This document shows positions 48,834-58,822 of a DNA stretch of 64,000 nt, in pieces. Position numbers and translations under genes: made by a program. Location of the stretch: positions 372,001 through 436,000 of the forward strand of contig BPKE01000002.1 in assembly GCA_026004975.1 (NCBI GenBank). Reading direction: 5' to 3'. The notes beneath the pieces are model-generated. The model saw nothing but the letters and a program-made list of their open reading frames with translations. It was not told the origin of the DNA and did not search any database. Origin of the DNA: Gammaproteobacteria bacterium. GTDB lineage: Bacteria > Pseudomonadota > Gammaproteobacteria > HTCC5015. The stretch's first letter is position 1. Every line of letters begins with the position of its first letter.

Positions 48834-51485
48834 CTAGAACAAGGGCTCGCCGTCGGTCGCGCCCGGCGGCGGCGCGACCGGCGCTTGCGGCACGTGCTCG
48901 ACCCGGAACCACTCGAACACCGCCGCCGGATCGTCGGCCGACGCCGGCAAGCCGGTTTCCGGATCGATGCGCACGCTCACCACGCCCGGCGGCACCGGCC
49001 GCGGCGCCGGGGGCACGCCGTCCAGGGCGCGGGCCATGAAATCCATCCAGATCGGCAGCGCCGCGCGGCCGCCCGGTTCCCGCCGGCCCAGCGGCGCCGG
49101 CTCGTCGAAACCGACCCACACCGAGGCGGTGAGCGTCGGGTGATAGCCGTTGAACCAGGCGTCGTGCTCGTCGTTGCTGGTGCCGGTCTTGCCGGCGATG
49201 TCGTCGCGACCCAGCGCCAGCGCAGCCCGCGCCGTACCGCGCCGGACCACGTCCTGGAGCATGGTGTGGAGGATGAAATTCACCCGCGGCTCCATGATCC
49301 GTTCGGCCTGCCGCCAGCGCGCACGCACGCCTTCGGCCGCGGGGGAAGCGGCCGCCTCGACCGCCGGCGCCGCCTCGCCGTCCGCGGCCGCGTCCGCCTC
49401 CGCTTCGACGGGCGGTGCGACGAGCTCGACGCGTGCCCGCGCCGCCCCGTCCAGCGCCTCGGCGGCGCAGGCCAGGCAGGCCAAGTGCTTCTCGGCGGCC
49501 CACAGCCAGCGCCCGTCGCGGTCCTCGATGTGGTCGATCACCCAGGGCCGGACACGGAAGCCGCCGTTGGCGAAGGCACCGAAGCCGGCCGCCATCTCCA
49601 GCGGCGTGACCACCCCCGAGCCCAGCGCCAGGGACAAATCGCGCGGCAGCGCATCCGGGCCGAAGCCGAAACGCGCCGCATACCGTCGGGCCGGCTCGAT
49701 GCCGAGCGCCATCAACAAGCGGATCGACACCAGATTGCGCGAATGCACCAGGCCCTCGCGCAGCCGCGTCGGCCCGAAGAAGCGCCCGCTGTAATTCTCC
49801 GGCTTCCACTTCGCCTCGAGCGCCGGATCGTCGAACACCACCGGCGCATCGTTGAGAATGCTGGCGGCGGTGAAGCCGTTTTCCAGGGCGGCGGCGTAGA
49901 TGAAGGGCTTGAAGCCGGAGCCGGGCTGGCGGCGCGCCTGGGTGACGCGGTTGAACTTGCTCTTGGCGAAATCGAAGCCACCGACCAGGGCCCGCACCGC
50001 GCCGTCGGCCGGGTCGAGGGCGACCAACGCCCCTTCCACCCGGGGCAGCTGCGCCAGCCGCCAGCGGGCCGGCAGATCCGGACCGGCCGGGGCCGTCTCG
50101 TCCGCCGGCTCGACCCACACCAGGTCTCCGGGGGCCACCACCTCGGCCAGCCGCTTGGGCGCCGGCCCGACGCGATTGACGTCCAGGTAGGGCGCGGCCC
50201 AGGCGGCCGAGGCCAGGTCGAACCAGCCGAACTGGCCGTCGCCGAGATAGATCCGCGCCACCTGCCGCCGCTGCGCCGCCGCTTCGTCCGTGCCCTCCGG
50301 CACCGGCAGGTTGACCACTTCCAGGACCAGGGCCGGGCGGAGCGGCCCGTAACGGCCCAGCGCCGCCAGGCGGCGCTCGATGGCGGCGCGGGCGCCGCCC
50401 GCCGCATCGTCCTCGCCGTCGGTCTCGGCATCCGGGGCATCGAGCCCGAGCGGGCGCTCGAGCACCGCCGCCGGCCCGCTCACGCCTTCGATGTGCCCGG
50501 CCGGCCCGCGCCAACCGTGGCGGCGCGTGTAGGCCAACAGGCCGCGCTGCAGGGCGCGGTCGGCAGCCGCCTGCAAGTGTGCGTCGATGCTGGTGTAGAC
50601 CCGCAGGCCGGCGGTGTAGGCCATCTCCTCGCCGAAACGGGCCACGGCCTCGGCGCGCGCCCACTCGGCCACGTAGGGCGCCTCGACCTCCGCGACCGCC
50701 TCGTGCGTCCCCGCCGTGATCGGCGCCGCGGCGGCGGCCTGGTATGCGGCCTCGTCGATGAACCCCAGCGCCCGCATCTGGCGCAACACGTAGTTGCGCC
50801 GTTCCAGCGCCCGCAGCGGGTTGTTCACGGGGTTGTAGGCCGACGGGGCCTTGGGCAGGCCGGCGATCATCGCCATCTGCGCCAGGTCCAGCTCTGCGAG
50901 GGTCTTGCCGTAATAGACGCGGGCCGCCGCCGCCACGCCGTAGGCGCGCTTGCCCAGATAGATCTTGTTCAAATAGAGCTCGAGGATGCGGTCCTTGTCG
51001 AGCTCGCGCTCGATCTTCAACGCCAGGAAGATCTCGTTGAGCTTGCGGATGTAAGTCTTCTCGCGGCTGAGGAAGAAATTGCGCGCCACCTGCATGGTGA
51101 TGGTGCTGCCGCCCTGGCTGCGGTCGCCGCGCAGCAACTCGTTGAGCGCCGCGCGCATCAGCCCCACCGGGTCGACGCCGCGGTGCTGGTAGAAGCGCTG
51201 GTCCTCGGCGGCGATGAACGCCTGGCGCAACAGCGGCGGCACCGCCTCGATCGGCACCGGCTCGCGACGCTGATCGCCGAACTCGGCGATCAGGCGCCCG
51301 TCGCGGCTGTAGACGCGCAGGGGCTCCTGGAACTCGACCCGCCGCAGGCTTTCGACGTCCGGCAGGCGGGGCGTGAAATACCAATAGGCCGCCCCGAAAG
51401 CGGCGAGCCCCAGCCAGGCGGCGGCGCACGCCAGGCTGTAGGCGCTCAGGCCCAGGATCCAGATCCAACGGCGGCGTGGTTTCAT
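48834..51485 (-). CDS. mrcA: penicillin-binding protein 1A (bifunctional transglycosylase/transpeptidase)
   Basis: Class A PBP that polymerises and cross-links peptidoglycan. 883 residues: membrane anchor (about 9–36); GT51 glycosyltransferase with EDQRFYQHRG (catalytic Glu), GGSTITMQVARNFFL and LYLNKIYLGKRAYGVAAAA; an OB-like insert at about 330–450; and a transpeptidase with active-site Ser in PGSGFKPF, SRN, and KTGTSNDEHDAWF. An Ala/Glu-rich insertion precedes the KTG box (about 690–725). It is divergent from pilM, the conserved arrangement. Confidence 0.97.
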   Translation of the reverse strand: MKPRRRWIWILGLSAYSLACAAAWLGLAAFGAAYWYFTPRLPDVESLRRVEFQEPLRVYSRDGRLIAEFGDQRREPVPIEAVPPLLRQAFIAAEDQRFYQHRGVDPVGLMRAALNELLRGDRSQGGSTITMQVARNFFLSREKTYIRKLNEIFLALKIERELDKDRILELYLNKIYLGKRAYGVAAAARVYYGKTLAELDLAQMAMIAGLPKAPSAYNPVNNPLRALERRNYVLRQMRALGFIDEAAYQAAAAAPITAGTHEAVAEVEAPYVAEWARAEAVARFGEEMAYTAGLRVYTSIDAHLQAAADRALQRGLLAYTRRHGWRGPAGHIEGVSGPAAVLERPLGLDAPDAETDGEDDAAGGARAAIERRLAALGRYGPLRPALVLEVVNLPVPEGTDEAAAQRRQVARIYLGDGQFGWFDLASAAWAAPYLDVNRVGPAPKRLAEVVAPGDLVWVEPADETAPAGPDLPARWRLAQLPRVEGALVALDPADGAVRALVGGFDFAKSKFNRVTQARRQPGSGFKPFIYAAALENGFTAASILNDAPVVFDDPALEAKWKPENYSGRFFGPTRLREGLVHSRNLVSIRLLMALGIEPARRYAARFGFGPDALPRDLSLALGSGVVTPLEMAAGFGAFANGGFRVRPWVIDHIEDRDGRWLWAAEKHLACLACAAEALDGAARARVELVAPPVEAEADAAADGEAAPAVEAAASPAAEGVRARWRQAERIMEPRVNFILHTMLQDVVRRGTARAALALGRDDIAGKTGTSNDEHDAWFNGYHPTLTASVWVGFDEPAPLGRREPGGRAALPIWMDFMARALDGVPPAPRPVPPGVVSVRIDPETGLPASADDPAAVFEWFRVEHVPQAPVAPPPGATDGEPLF

Positions 51486-51533
51486 CGGCGCGTGCGGCGG
51501 GCGCCCTGCGGGGCGCCCCGGATTGACGGATGG

Positions 51534-51564
51534 CTAGTATTCTTATGCACTTAGTACTAGTATT
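51534..51564. repeat. direct repeats in the AT-rich mrcA–pilM divergent promoter region
   Basis: CTAGTATT occurs at 51534–51541 and 51557–51564, 23 bp apart (about two helical turns), with the palindrome TAGTACTA running into the second copy. A TTGACG box lies at 51523–51528. The 135-bp spacer is the most AT-rich stretch in the region. The repeats may be binding sites for a regulator of mrcA or pilM, or parts of overlapping −10 elements; −35/−10 pairs are not unambiguous. Confidence 0.5.
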
Positions 51565-51620
51565 TAAACCGCCTTTTCATGTAGGCTAGGTAACCGTATC
51601 AGTTTACAGGGAAAACGCCC

Positions 51621-52688
51621 GTGCTCTTCTTCGGCTCCAAGACCCCCCCGATGGTCGGCGTCGACATCAGTTCGACCGCCGTGAAGGTGCTCGAGTTTAG
51701 CAAAACCCGGGACGGATACCGAGTCGAAGCCTACGGGGTCGAACCCCTGCCGCCGAACGCGGTGGTCGAAAAGGTCATCCAGGAGTCGGAAATCGAGACC
51801 GTCGCCGAGGCCGTGCGCCGGGCGGTGAAAAAATCCGGCACCCGTGCCAAGCACGCCGTGCTGGCCGTGTCCGGTGCCTCGGTGATCACCAAGAAGATCC
51901 AGATGCCGGCGAACATGAAGGAGGACGAGCTGGAAACGGCCATCCGCGCCGAGGCCGACCAGTACATCCCCTATCCCCTGGAAGAAGTGTTCCTGGATTT
52001 CGACGTGCTCGGCGAGGTGCCGAACAACCCGGATTCGGTCGAGGTGCTGCTCGCCGCGGCGCGCAGCGAGACGGTGAGCACGCGCACCGCGGTGGCCGAA
52101 CTCGCCGGCCTGGTGCCGAAAATCGTCGACATCGAAGCCTATGCCATGGAACACGCCTACGCCCTGATCACCGATCAACTGCCCGATTACGGCGTGGACA
52201 AGGTGACCGCGATCGTCGACATCGGCGCCACCATGACCAGTCTCAACGTCATCGAGGACGGCCGCCTGATCTACACCCGCGAGCAGCCTTTCGGCGGCAA
52301 GCAGCTCACCGAAGAGATCATGCGCCGCTACGGCCTGTCCTACGAGGACGCCGGCAGGGTCAAGAAGGAAGGCGGCCTGCCCGAGAACTACGAGCCCGAG
52401 GTGCTGCAGCCCTTCAAGCAGACCATGGCCCAGCAGGTCGGCCGCTTCCTGCAGTTCTTCTACTCCTCGACCGAGCACGAACACGTCGATTACATCGCGC
52501 TGGCCGGCGGCTGCGCCAACATTCCGGGGGTGGCGGCGCTGGTCGAGTCCAACCTCGGCATCCCCGCCGGCGTCGCCAACCCCTTCGCCCGCACCAAGGT
52601 CGCCGGCCGTGTCGCCCGCCAGCGCCTGCAGGCCGACGCCCCCGCCTTGATGATCGCCGCCGGACTGGCCCTGAGGGGGGTGAGCTGA
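51621..52688 (+). CDS. pilM: type IV pilus assembly protein PilM
   Basis: Actin-like cytoplasmic ATPase that links to the N-terminus of PilN in the pilus alignment complex. 355 residues from GTG 51621 (AGGGA site). VGVDISSTAVKVLEF (phosphate 1), AIVDIGATMTSLNVI (phosphate 2) and ALAGGCANIPGVAAL (adenosine) are the expected motifs. First gene of pilMNOPQ. Confidence 0.96.
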   Translation: MLFFGSKTPPMVGVDISSTAVKVLEFSKTRDGYRVEAYGVEPLPPNAVVEKVIQESEIETVAEAVRRAVKKSGTRAKHAVLAVSGASVITKKIQMPANMKEDELETAIRAEADQYIPYPLEEVFLDFDVLGEVPNNPDSVEVLLAAARSETVSTRTAVAELAGLVPKIVDIEAYAMEHAYALITDQLPDYGVDKVTAIVDIGATMTSLNVIEDGRLIYTREQPFGGKQLTEEIMRRYGLSYEDAGRVKKEGGLPENYEPEVLQPFKQTMAQQVGRFLQFFYSSTEHEHVDYIALAGGCANIPGVAALVESNLGIPAGVANPFARTKVAGRVARQRLQADAPALMIAAGLALRGVS

Positions 52689-53254
52689 TGGCCAACATCA
52701 ACCTGCTGCCCTGGCGCGAGGAACTGCGCCGCCGCAAGACCCAGGAATTCTGGGCCCTCGCCGGCCTGGTCGCGCTGGGCGCCGGACTGGTCGTCGGCGC
52801 GGGCTATCTTTACGCCCAATTCGTCGTCGACGCCCACCGCGCCCGCGTGCAATTCCTCAAGGCGCAGATCCAGGTCCTCGAGACCAAACTCCAGGAAATC
52901 AAGGATCTCGAGCAACGCAAGGCCGACCTGCTGGCGCGCATGAACGTCATCCAGGAACTGCAGCGCAGCCGGCCCGAGATCGTGCACCTGTTCGAGGAGC
53001 TGGCCAAGACCGTGCCGGACGGCCTGTGGCTGACCGCGGTCGAGCAGAAGGGCCGCACGCTCACCATCGAAGGGCAGGCCGAGTCCAACGCCCGCGTCTC
53101 GAGCTACATGCGCAACCTCGAAGCCTCGCCCTGGCTCAAGGATCCCAAACTGGTGGTCATCCAGGCCGACGAAAAGACCCGCCTGTCGACTTTCAAGCTG
53201 ACGGTCCAGCAGGAAACGCCGGGGCAGGCCGAAGACGAGGAGAACGCCTCATGA
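52688..53254 (+). CDS. pilN: type IV pilus assembly protein PilN
   Basis: 188-residue bitopic membrane protein starting MANINLLPWREELRRRKTQE, where INLLPWRE is the PilM-binding motif. One membrane helix (about 20–42), a coiled coil (about 50–85) and a ferredoxin-like periplasmic domain. Overlaps pilM by one base. Confidence 0.96.
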   Translation: MANINLLPWREELRRRKTQEFWALAGLVALGAGLVVGAGYLYAQFVVDAHRARVQFLKAQIQVLETKLQEIKDLEQRKADLLARMNVIQELQRSRPEIVHLFEELAKTVPDGLWLTAVEQKGRTLTIEGQAESNARVSSYMRNLEASPWLKDPKLVVIQADEKTRLSTFKLTVQQETPGQAEDEENAS

Positions 53255-53853
53255 GCATGACCGTCGAGGAATTCTTCGAGCAGCTGCGCGACCCCGAAAC
53301 CCTGCGCCGCATCGGCGTCGCACCCAAGCCGGTGCGCATCGCCGTGCTCGTGCTCATCGTGCTCGCCATCCTCGGCCTGGGCTACTGGAAAGTCGTGATC
53401 CCGGCCCGCGAGGAGATCCAGCGCCTAAAGACCGAAGAGACCAAGCTGAAAAAGACCTTCGACGACTACAGCCGCAAGGCCGCCAACCTGAACGCCTACC
53501 GGGAGCAGCTCGCGGAAATGGAACGCTCCTTCGGTGCCATGCTGCGGCAACTGCCCGACAAGACCGAGGTCGACAAGCTGCTCGACGAGCTCTCGCAGAC
53601 CAGCACCGCCAACAACGTCCGCGCCGACCTGATCAAGCCGCGCGGCGAAGTGCGCAAGGAATTCTACGCCGAGTACCCGATCGACATGCGCCTGTTCGGC
53701 CGCTTTCACGATCTGGCCAAGTTCGTCAGCGACGTCGCCGCCCTGCCGCGCATCGTCACCCTGCACGACATCAGCATCAAACGCACCAAGGAAGGTGAGC
53801 TCGAAATGAACCTGCTGGCCAAGACCTACTACTACCTGGACAGCGAATCATGA
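53251..53853 (+). CDS. pilO: type IV pilus assembly protein PilO
   Basis: 200 residues from ATG 53251, overlapping the pilN stop (ATGA). One membrane helix (about 29–50), a coiled coil (EEIQRLKTEETKLKKTFDDYS) and a periplasmic domain. It pairs with PilN to connect inner- and outer-membrane parts of the pilus machine. The length matches PilO of Pseudomonas relatives. Confidence 0.95.
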   Translation: MSMTVEEFFEQLRDPETLRRIGVAPKPVRIAVLVLIVLAILGLGYWKVVIPAREEIQRLKTEETKLKKTFDDYSRKAANLNAYREQLAEMERSFGAMLRQLPDKTEVDKLLDELSQTSTANNVRADLIKPRGEVRKEFYAEYPIDMRLFGRFHDLAKFVSDVAALPRIVTLHDISIKRTKEGELEMNLLAKTYYYLDSES

Positions 53854-54374
53854 TCCGCCGAGCCGCCCTGCGCCCGTTGCTCTTGACCACGCTCTGCGCC
53901 GGCGCCACGGCCTGTGCGCCGGGCCTGAGCGACCTGGAGCAATACGTGGAAAGCACGCGCAACAAGTACCAGGGCTCCGTCGAGCCCCTGCCGCTGATCG
54001 AACCGTACCAGAGTTACAAGTACGCGGCCCTGGACCGCCGCGACCCGTTCACCGAGCCGCAACGCGAGCAGGCCGCCCCGCCGGCGAGCGGGCCGCGCCC
54101 GGACATGCAGCGACGCAAGGAACCGCTCGAAGCCTTCCCCCTGGACAGCCTGCGGATGGTCGGCACCCTCGAGCGACAAGGCGAAGTCTGGGGCCTGGTG
54201 CGCGACCCCAACGGCACCATCCACCGGGTCAAACCGGGCAACCACATGGGCCAGAACTACGGCGAGATCGTCCGCATCACCGAAAGCCGCATCGAGCTGG
54301 TCGAGCTCGTGCCCGACGGGCTGGGCGGCTGGATGGAACGCAAGGCACAACTGAGCCTGACCGAGGAAAAATGA
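53850..54374 (+). CDS. pilP: type IV pilus lipoprotein PilP
   Basis: 174-residue inner-membrane lipoprotein with a signal ending in the lipobox-like GATACAPG (Cys near residue 24). A disordered linker with ALDRRDPFTEP follows, then the beta-domain (LRMVGTLERQGEVWGLVRDPNG and VKPGNHMGQNYGEI) that docks PilQ. Coupled to pilO and pilQ by ATGA overlaps. Confidence 0.96.
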   Translation: MIRRAALRPLLLTTLCAGATACAPGLSDLEQYVESTRNKYQGSVEPLPLIEPYQSYKYAALDRRDPFTEPQREQAAPPASGPRPDMQRRKEPLEAFPLDSLRMVGTLERQGEVWGLVRDPNGTIHRVKPGNHMGQNYGEIVRITESRIELVELVPDGLGGWMERKAQLSLTEEK

Positions 54375-56482
54375 CCGGAGCCACCGCCATGCACAGCGCA
54401 GCCGCACACCTGACCCTCTCGGACATCCCCCGCCGCAGCCGCGCCACGGCCTGGGCCCTGGCCCTGCTGGTGCTGGCGCTGGGGGCGACGGCGCGTGCCG
54501 AACGCGCCCTGGAGTCGGTCGATTTCACCGCCCTGCCGGGCAACCGCCTGCAAATCGCCCTGAAGCTGTCGGAACCCGCGCCCAAGCCGCTGGATTTCAC
54601 CATCAGCGATCCGGCCCGGATCGTCCTCGACCTGCCCGACACCGCCAACCGGCTGGAACGGCGCACCGTGCCGATCGGGCTGGGGCTGGCCCGCTCGCTG
54701 ACCACCGCCGAGGCCCGCGGCCGCACCCGCGTGGTGCTCAACCTGGCGGACCTGGTGCCCTACCGCACCGAGGTGCAGGGCGACACCGTGCTGCTCACCC
54801 TGGAAAGCCCGGGCGCCGTCGAGGGCGCCAAGGCGCTCGCCAGCGCCGGTGCCGGCGGCCGCGCCCTGACCGACATCGATTTCCGCCGCGGTCCGGGCGG
54901 TGAAGGCCGGGTGGTGGTGCGCCTGAGCGATCCCGGCATCCCGGTGGACGTCACGCAACAGGGCGACAAGGTCGTCGTCGATTTCATCGGCGCCGCCGTG
55001 CCCGAAAACCTGGTGCGGCGCCTCGACGTGCTCGACTTCGCCACGCCGGCCGCCACCATCGACACCTTCCCGGCCGGCGGCAACGCGCGCATGGTGGTCT
55101 CCCCCACCAGCCCCAACTACGAGCACCTGGCCTACCAGTCCGACGCCGTCTTCACCCTGGAACTCAAGCCCATCGCCGAAGAGGCGCGCCGCGAGCAGGC
55201 CAAGGAAAAATTCGGCTACACCGGCGAACGGCTGAGCCTGAACTTCCAGGACATCGAGGTGCGCTCGGTGCTGCAGCTCATCGCCGATTTCACGGGCCTG
55301 AACGTGGTCGTGTCCGACTCGGTCACCGGCAACCTGACGCTGCGCCTGAAGAACGTGCCCTGGGACCAGGCGCTGGACATCATCCTCGACGCCAAGGGCC
55401 TGGCCAAGCGCCAGTCCGGCAACGTGCTGCTCATCGCCCCCACCGAGGAGATCGCCGCCCGCGAAAAACTCGAGCTGGAAGCCCAGCAACAGGCCCGCAC
55501 GCTGGCGCCGCTGCGCTCCGAGTTCATCCAGGTCAACTACGCCAAGGCCTCGGAACTGGCCGCGCTGCTGTCCGGCGGCGGCCAGGGCGGCCTGCTCTCC
55601 GACCGCGGCCGAGTGAGCGTCGACCAGCGCACCAACACCCTCCTCGTGCAGGACACCGCCGAACGCCTCGAAGAGATCCGCGCCCTGGTCAACCGCCTCG
55701 ACGTGCCGGTGCAGCAGGTGCTCATCGAATCGCGGATCGTCATCGCCAGCGACGACTTCAACCGCGAACTGGGGGTGCGCTTCGGCACCGTGCGCGACAC
55801 CGGCATCACCAGCACCGGCGAGGGCACCGCCGTCTCCGGCAGCCTCAACGCCACCACGCAGCTGATCAACGGCGACCAGATCGAGCTCAACGACCGCATG
55901 AACGTCAACCTGCCGGTCATCAACCCGGCCGGCAGCCTCGGGCTGGCGCTCGCGCGGCTGCCGTTCGGCACCCTGCTCGAACTGGAGCTGTCGGCCATGC
56001 AGGCCGAGGGCCGCGGCGAAATCATCTCCACCCCGCGGGTCATCACCGCCAACCAGAAGGAAGCCTTCATCGAGCAGGGCGTGGAAATCCCCTACCAGCA
56101 GGCCACCTCCAGCGGCGCCACCTCGGTGTCCTTCAAGAAGGCCGTGCTCAGCCTCAAGGTCACGCCGCAGATCACCCCCGACAACCGCATCATCCTCGAC
56201 CTGACCGTCAACAAGGACAGCGTCGGCGAGGTGTTCGCCGGCGTGCCGAGCATCGACACCCGTGAAGTCAACACCCAGGTGCTGGTCAACGACGGCGAGA
56301 CCGTCGTGCTCGGCGGCATCTTCGAACACACCAAGAGCGAGCAGGTGAACAAGGTGCCGTTCTTCGGCGACCTGCCCGGCATCGGCGCCCTGTTCCGCAG
56401 CCGCAGCAAGGTCGACGAAAAGTCCGAGCTGCTGATCTTCGTCACACCGAAGATCGTACGCGAGGGCCTGACCCTGCGCTGA
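54371..56482 (+). CDS. pilQ: type IV pilus secretin PilQ
   Basis: Outer-membrane secretin pore for the pilus. 703 residues: signal region (about 25–45); two AMIN domains for peptidoglycan binding (about 50–150 and 165–260); N-domains (GERLSLNFQDIEVRSVLQLI); and the secretin core with EIISTPRVITANQKEAFIEQG, VNTQVLVNDGETVVLGGIFE and FFGDLPGIGALFRS. ATGA overlap with pilP. A GC-rich hairpin follows the stop. Confidence 0.97.
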   Translation: MTGATAMHSAAAHLTLSDIPRRSRATAWALALLVLALGATARAERALESVDFTALPGNRLQIALKLSEPAPKPLDFTISDPARIVLDLPDTANRLERRTVPIGLGLARSLTTAEARGRTRVVLNLADLVPYRTEVQGDTVLLTLESPGAVEGAKALASAGAGGRALTDIDFRRGPGGEGRVVVRLSDPGIPVDVTQQGDKVVVDFIGAAVPENLVRRLDVLDFATPAATIDTFPAGGNARMVVSPTSPNYEHLAYQSDAVFTLELKPIAEEARREQAKEKFGYTGERLSLNFQDIEVRSVLQLIADFTGLNVVVSDSVTGNLTLRLKNVPWDQALDIILDAKGLAKRQSGNVLLIAPTEEIAAREKLELEAQQQARTLAPLRSEFIQVNYAKASELAALLSGGGQGGLLSDRGRVSVDQRTNTLLVQDTAERLEEIRALVNRLDVPVQQVLIESRIVIASDDFNRELGVRFGTVRDTGITSTGEGTAVSGSLNATTQLINGDQIELNDRMNVNLPVINPAGSLGLALARLPFGTLLELELSAMQAEGRGEIISTPRVITANQKEAFIEQGVEIPYQQATSSGATSVSFKKAVLSLKVTPQITPDNRIILDLTVNKDSVGEVFAGVPSIDTREVNTQVLVNDGETVVLGGIFEHTKSEQVNKVPFFGDLPGIGALFRSRSKVDEKSELLIFVTPKIVREGLTLR

Positions 56483-56491
56483 GGGCCGGCG

Positions 56492-56523
56492 GGCGCGCGC
56501 TTGCGCCGCACCCGGCGCGCGCC
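56492..56523 (+). terminator. GC-rich hairpin after pilQ
   Basis: GGCGCGCGC and GCGCGCGCC form a 9-bp stem with a loop of about 14 nt, in the 77-bp pilQ–aroB spacer. There is no U-tract, so it may only attenuate or mark the transcript end rather than act as a full intrinsic terminator. Confidence 0.35.
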
Positions 56524-56559
56524 TACCATTGTCCGCCCCTTTCCCGGGCGCGACGTGCC

Positions 56560-57648
56560 ATGCAAACCCTCGAGGTGTCGCTCGGCGAGCGCAGTTATCC
56601 GATCCACATCGGCTCCGGCCTGCTGCGTGACCCCGAGCTGATCGGCCGCCATCTGGCCGGCCGCCAGGTGATGGTGGTCACCAACCCGACGGTGGCGGCC
56701 CTCTACCGCGCGCCGCTGGAGGCGGCGCTGGCCGCCCCCGGGCGGCGCGTGGTCTTCACCGTGCTGCCCGACGGCGAGCGCTACAAGACCCTGGCGAGCG
56801 CCGAGCGCGTCTACGACGCCCTGCTGGAAGCCGGTTTCGACCGCCGCTGCACCTTGGTCGCGCTCGGCGGCGGCGTCATCGGCGACCTGACCGGCTTCGT
56901 CGCCGCCACCTACCAGCGCGGTGTCGCCTTCCTGCAGTGCCCGACCACCCTGCTCGCCCAGGTGGACTCTTCGGTCGGCGGCAAGACCGCGGTGAACCAC
57001 CCGCGCGGCAAGAACATGATCGGCGCCTTCCACCAGCCCAAGGCGGTGATCGCCGACCTGGACACCCTCGCCAGCCTGCCGGCGGTCGAATTCAGCGCCG
57101 GGCTGGCCGAAGTCATCAAGTACGGCCTGATCGACGACCCGGACTTTTTCGAGTGGCTCGAAGCCGAGCTGCCGGCCCTGCTCGACCGCCGGACCGACGC
57201 CCTGGCCTACGCCGTCGCCCGCGCCTGCGCCGACAAGGCGCGCATCGTCGCCGCCGACGAGCGCGAACAGGGGGCCCGGGCGCTGCTCAACCTCGGCCAC
57301 ACCTTCGGGCACGCCATCGAGACGCACATGGATTACCAGGGCTGGCTGCACGGCCAGGCGGTCGGGGCCGGCATGGTGCTGGCCGCCGGCTACTCCCGGC
57401 ACCTGGGCTGGATCGATGACGAGACGGTCGCGCGCATCCGCCGCCTGATCGCCGCCGCCGGCCTGCCGACCGAGCCGCCGCCGGACATGCGTGCGGCCGA
57501 TTTCATGCGCCGCTTCGTGCACGACAAGAAGGTGCTCGACGGCCGCCTGCGCCTGGTGCTGCTGCACGGCATCGGGCGGGCCGCCGTGCACGACGATTTC
57601 GACCCCGCGGACCTCGAAGCCTGGCTGCGCGCCGTCCTGGGAGGCTGA
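56560..57648 (+). CDS. aroB: 3-dehydroquinate synthase
   Basis: Second step of the shikimate pathway, NAD- and metal-dependent. 362 residues with [39 protein letters not shown], the metal ligands in [20 protein letters not shown] and HGQAVGAGM. In most relatives aroK precedes aroB; here only a 77-bp spacer separates it from pilQ. A dehydroquinate-synthase-like EboD is also present at 35,091–36,842. Confidence 0.97.
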   Translation: MQTLEVSLGERSYPIHIGSGLLRDPELIGRHLAGRQVMVVTNPTVAALYRAPLEAALAAPGRRVVFTVLPDGERYKTLASAERVYDALLEAGFDRRCTLVALGGGVIGDLTGFVAATYQRGVAFLQCPTTLLAQVDSSVGGKTAVNHPRGKNMIGAFHQPKAVIADLDTLASLPAVEFSAGLAEVIKYGLIDDPDFFEWLEAELPALLDRRTDALAYAVARACADKARIVAADEREQGARALLNLGHTFGHAIETHMDYQGWLHGQAVGAGMVLAAGYSRHLGWIDDETVARIRRLIAAAGLPTEPPPDMRAADFMRRFVHDKKVLDGRLRLVLLHGIGRAAVHDDFDPADLEAWLRAVLGG

Positions 57649-57649
57649 C

Positions 57650-58819
57650 ATGCCCACCGGTCCGACCGCCGCCTACGCCGCCGACGCCGCCCGTTCGCGT
57701 GGGCGCCGGATTCCGGAACCGACCCCGCCCTACCGCAGCGAATACCAGCGCGACCGTGACCGCATCGTCCACTGTTCGGCCTTCCGCCGCCTGGAGTACA
57801 AGACCCAGGTTTTCGTCAACCACGAAGGCGACCTGTTCCGCACCCGCCTCACCCATTCCATCGAGGTCGCGCAGATCGCCCGCTCCGCCGCCCGCGCCCT
57901 GGGCCTCGACGAAGACCTGGTCGAGGCCATTTCCCTGGCCCACGACTTGGGGCACACGCCCTTCGGCCACGCCGGCCAGGAAGCGCTCAACCGCTGCATG
58001 AAGCCTTTCGGCGGTTTCGAGCACAACCTGCAATCGCTGCGCGTGGTCGACGTGCTCGAGGAACGCTACGCCGAGTTCGACGGCTTGAACCTGATGTTCG
58101 AGACCCGTGAAGGCATCCTAAAGCACTGCGCACGGCCGATCGCCGAGGCCCTGGGCGAGGTCGGGCGGCGCTTCCTCGACGGCAGCCAGCCCAGCCTGGA
58201 GGCGCAGCTCGCCAACCTGTGCGACGAGATCGCCTACAACAACCACGACGTCGACGACGGCCTGCGCTCGCACCTGATCCACATCGAGCAACTGCTCGAC
58301 GTCGAGCTGTTCCGTTTCGAATACGACGAGGTCAAGGACCGCCACCCGCAACTCGCCGGGCGCCGGCTGGTTCACGAGGTCATCCGGCGCATGATCAACC
58401 GGCAGGTGACCGACCTGATCGAGACCACCCGCGCCAACATCGAGGCCGCCGCGCCGCGGGACATCGACGCGGTGCGCGCCCAACCGCGCCCACTCGTCGC
58501 CTTCAGCGACACCATGCGCGAGCGCCACGAGGCGCTCAAGCGCTTCCTGCACCGGCACCTGTACCGCCACCACCGCGTGCACCGCATGACCGTCAAGGCG
58601 CAGCGGCTGATCCAGGACATGTTCGAGGCCTACATGGACGACCCGCGCCTGCTGCCCGAAAGCGTCCAGGCCAAGCTCACGCAACCCGACCCCTGGCCGT
58701 TCGTCGGCGGCGGCTTGGCGCGCCGCGCCCGCGTCGTGGCCGACTACATCGCCGGCATGACCGACCGTTACGCGATCGCCGAGCACGACCGCCTGTTCGA
58801 CCCGAAGACCACCCACTGA
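57650..58819 (+). CDS. dgt: deoxyguanosinetriphosphate triphosphohydrolase-like protein
   Basis: HD-domain dNTPase of 389 residues from ATG 57650 (GGGAGG site). Motifs: [44 protein letters not shown] (HD pair) and [15 protein letters not shown]. It matches the type-2 (shorter) Dgt family of about 380–450 residues. Substrate range cannot be told. It starts just after aroB and ends 3 bp before the AAA ATPase gene. Confidence 0.95.
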   Translation: MPTGPTAAYAADAARSRGRRIPEPTPPYRSEYQRDRDRIVHCSAFRRLEYKTQVFVNHEGDLFRTRLTHSIEVAQIARSAARALGLDEDLVEAISLAHDLGHTPFGHAGQEALNRCMKPFGGFEHNLQSLRVVDVLEERYAEFDGLNLMFETREGILKHCARPIAEALGEVGRRFLDGSQPSLEAQLANLCDEIAYNNHDVDDGLRSHLIHIEQLLDVELFRFEYDEVKDRHPQLAGRRLVHEVIRRMINRQVTDLIETTRANIEAAAPRDIDAVRAQPRPLVAFSDTMRERHEALKRFLHRHLYRHHRVHRMTVKAQRLIQDMFEAYMDDPRLLPESVQAKLTQPDPWPFVGGGLARRARVVADYIAGMTDRYAIAEHDRLFDPKTTH

Positions 58820-58822
58820 ACC

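Noticed and set aside
48597-51554. Open frame of about 980 codons on the plus strand
   Set aside because: Antisense to mrcA, whose GT51 and transpeptidase motifs are unmistakable.
54257-56329. Open frame of about 690 codons on the minus strand
   Set aside because: Antisense to pilQ, which has full secretin signatures.
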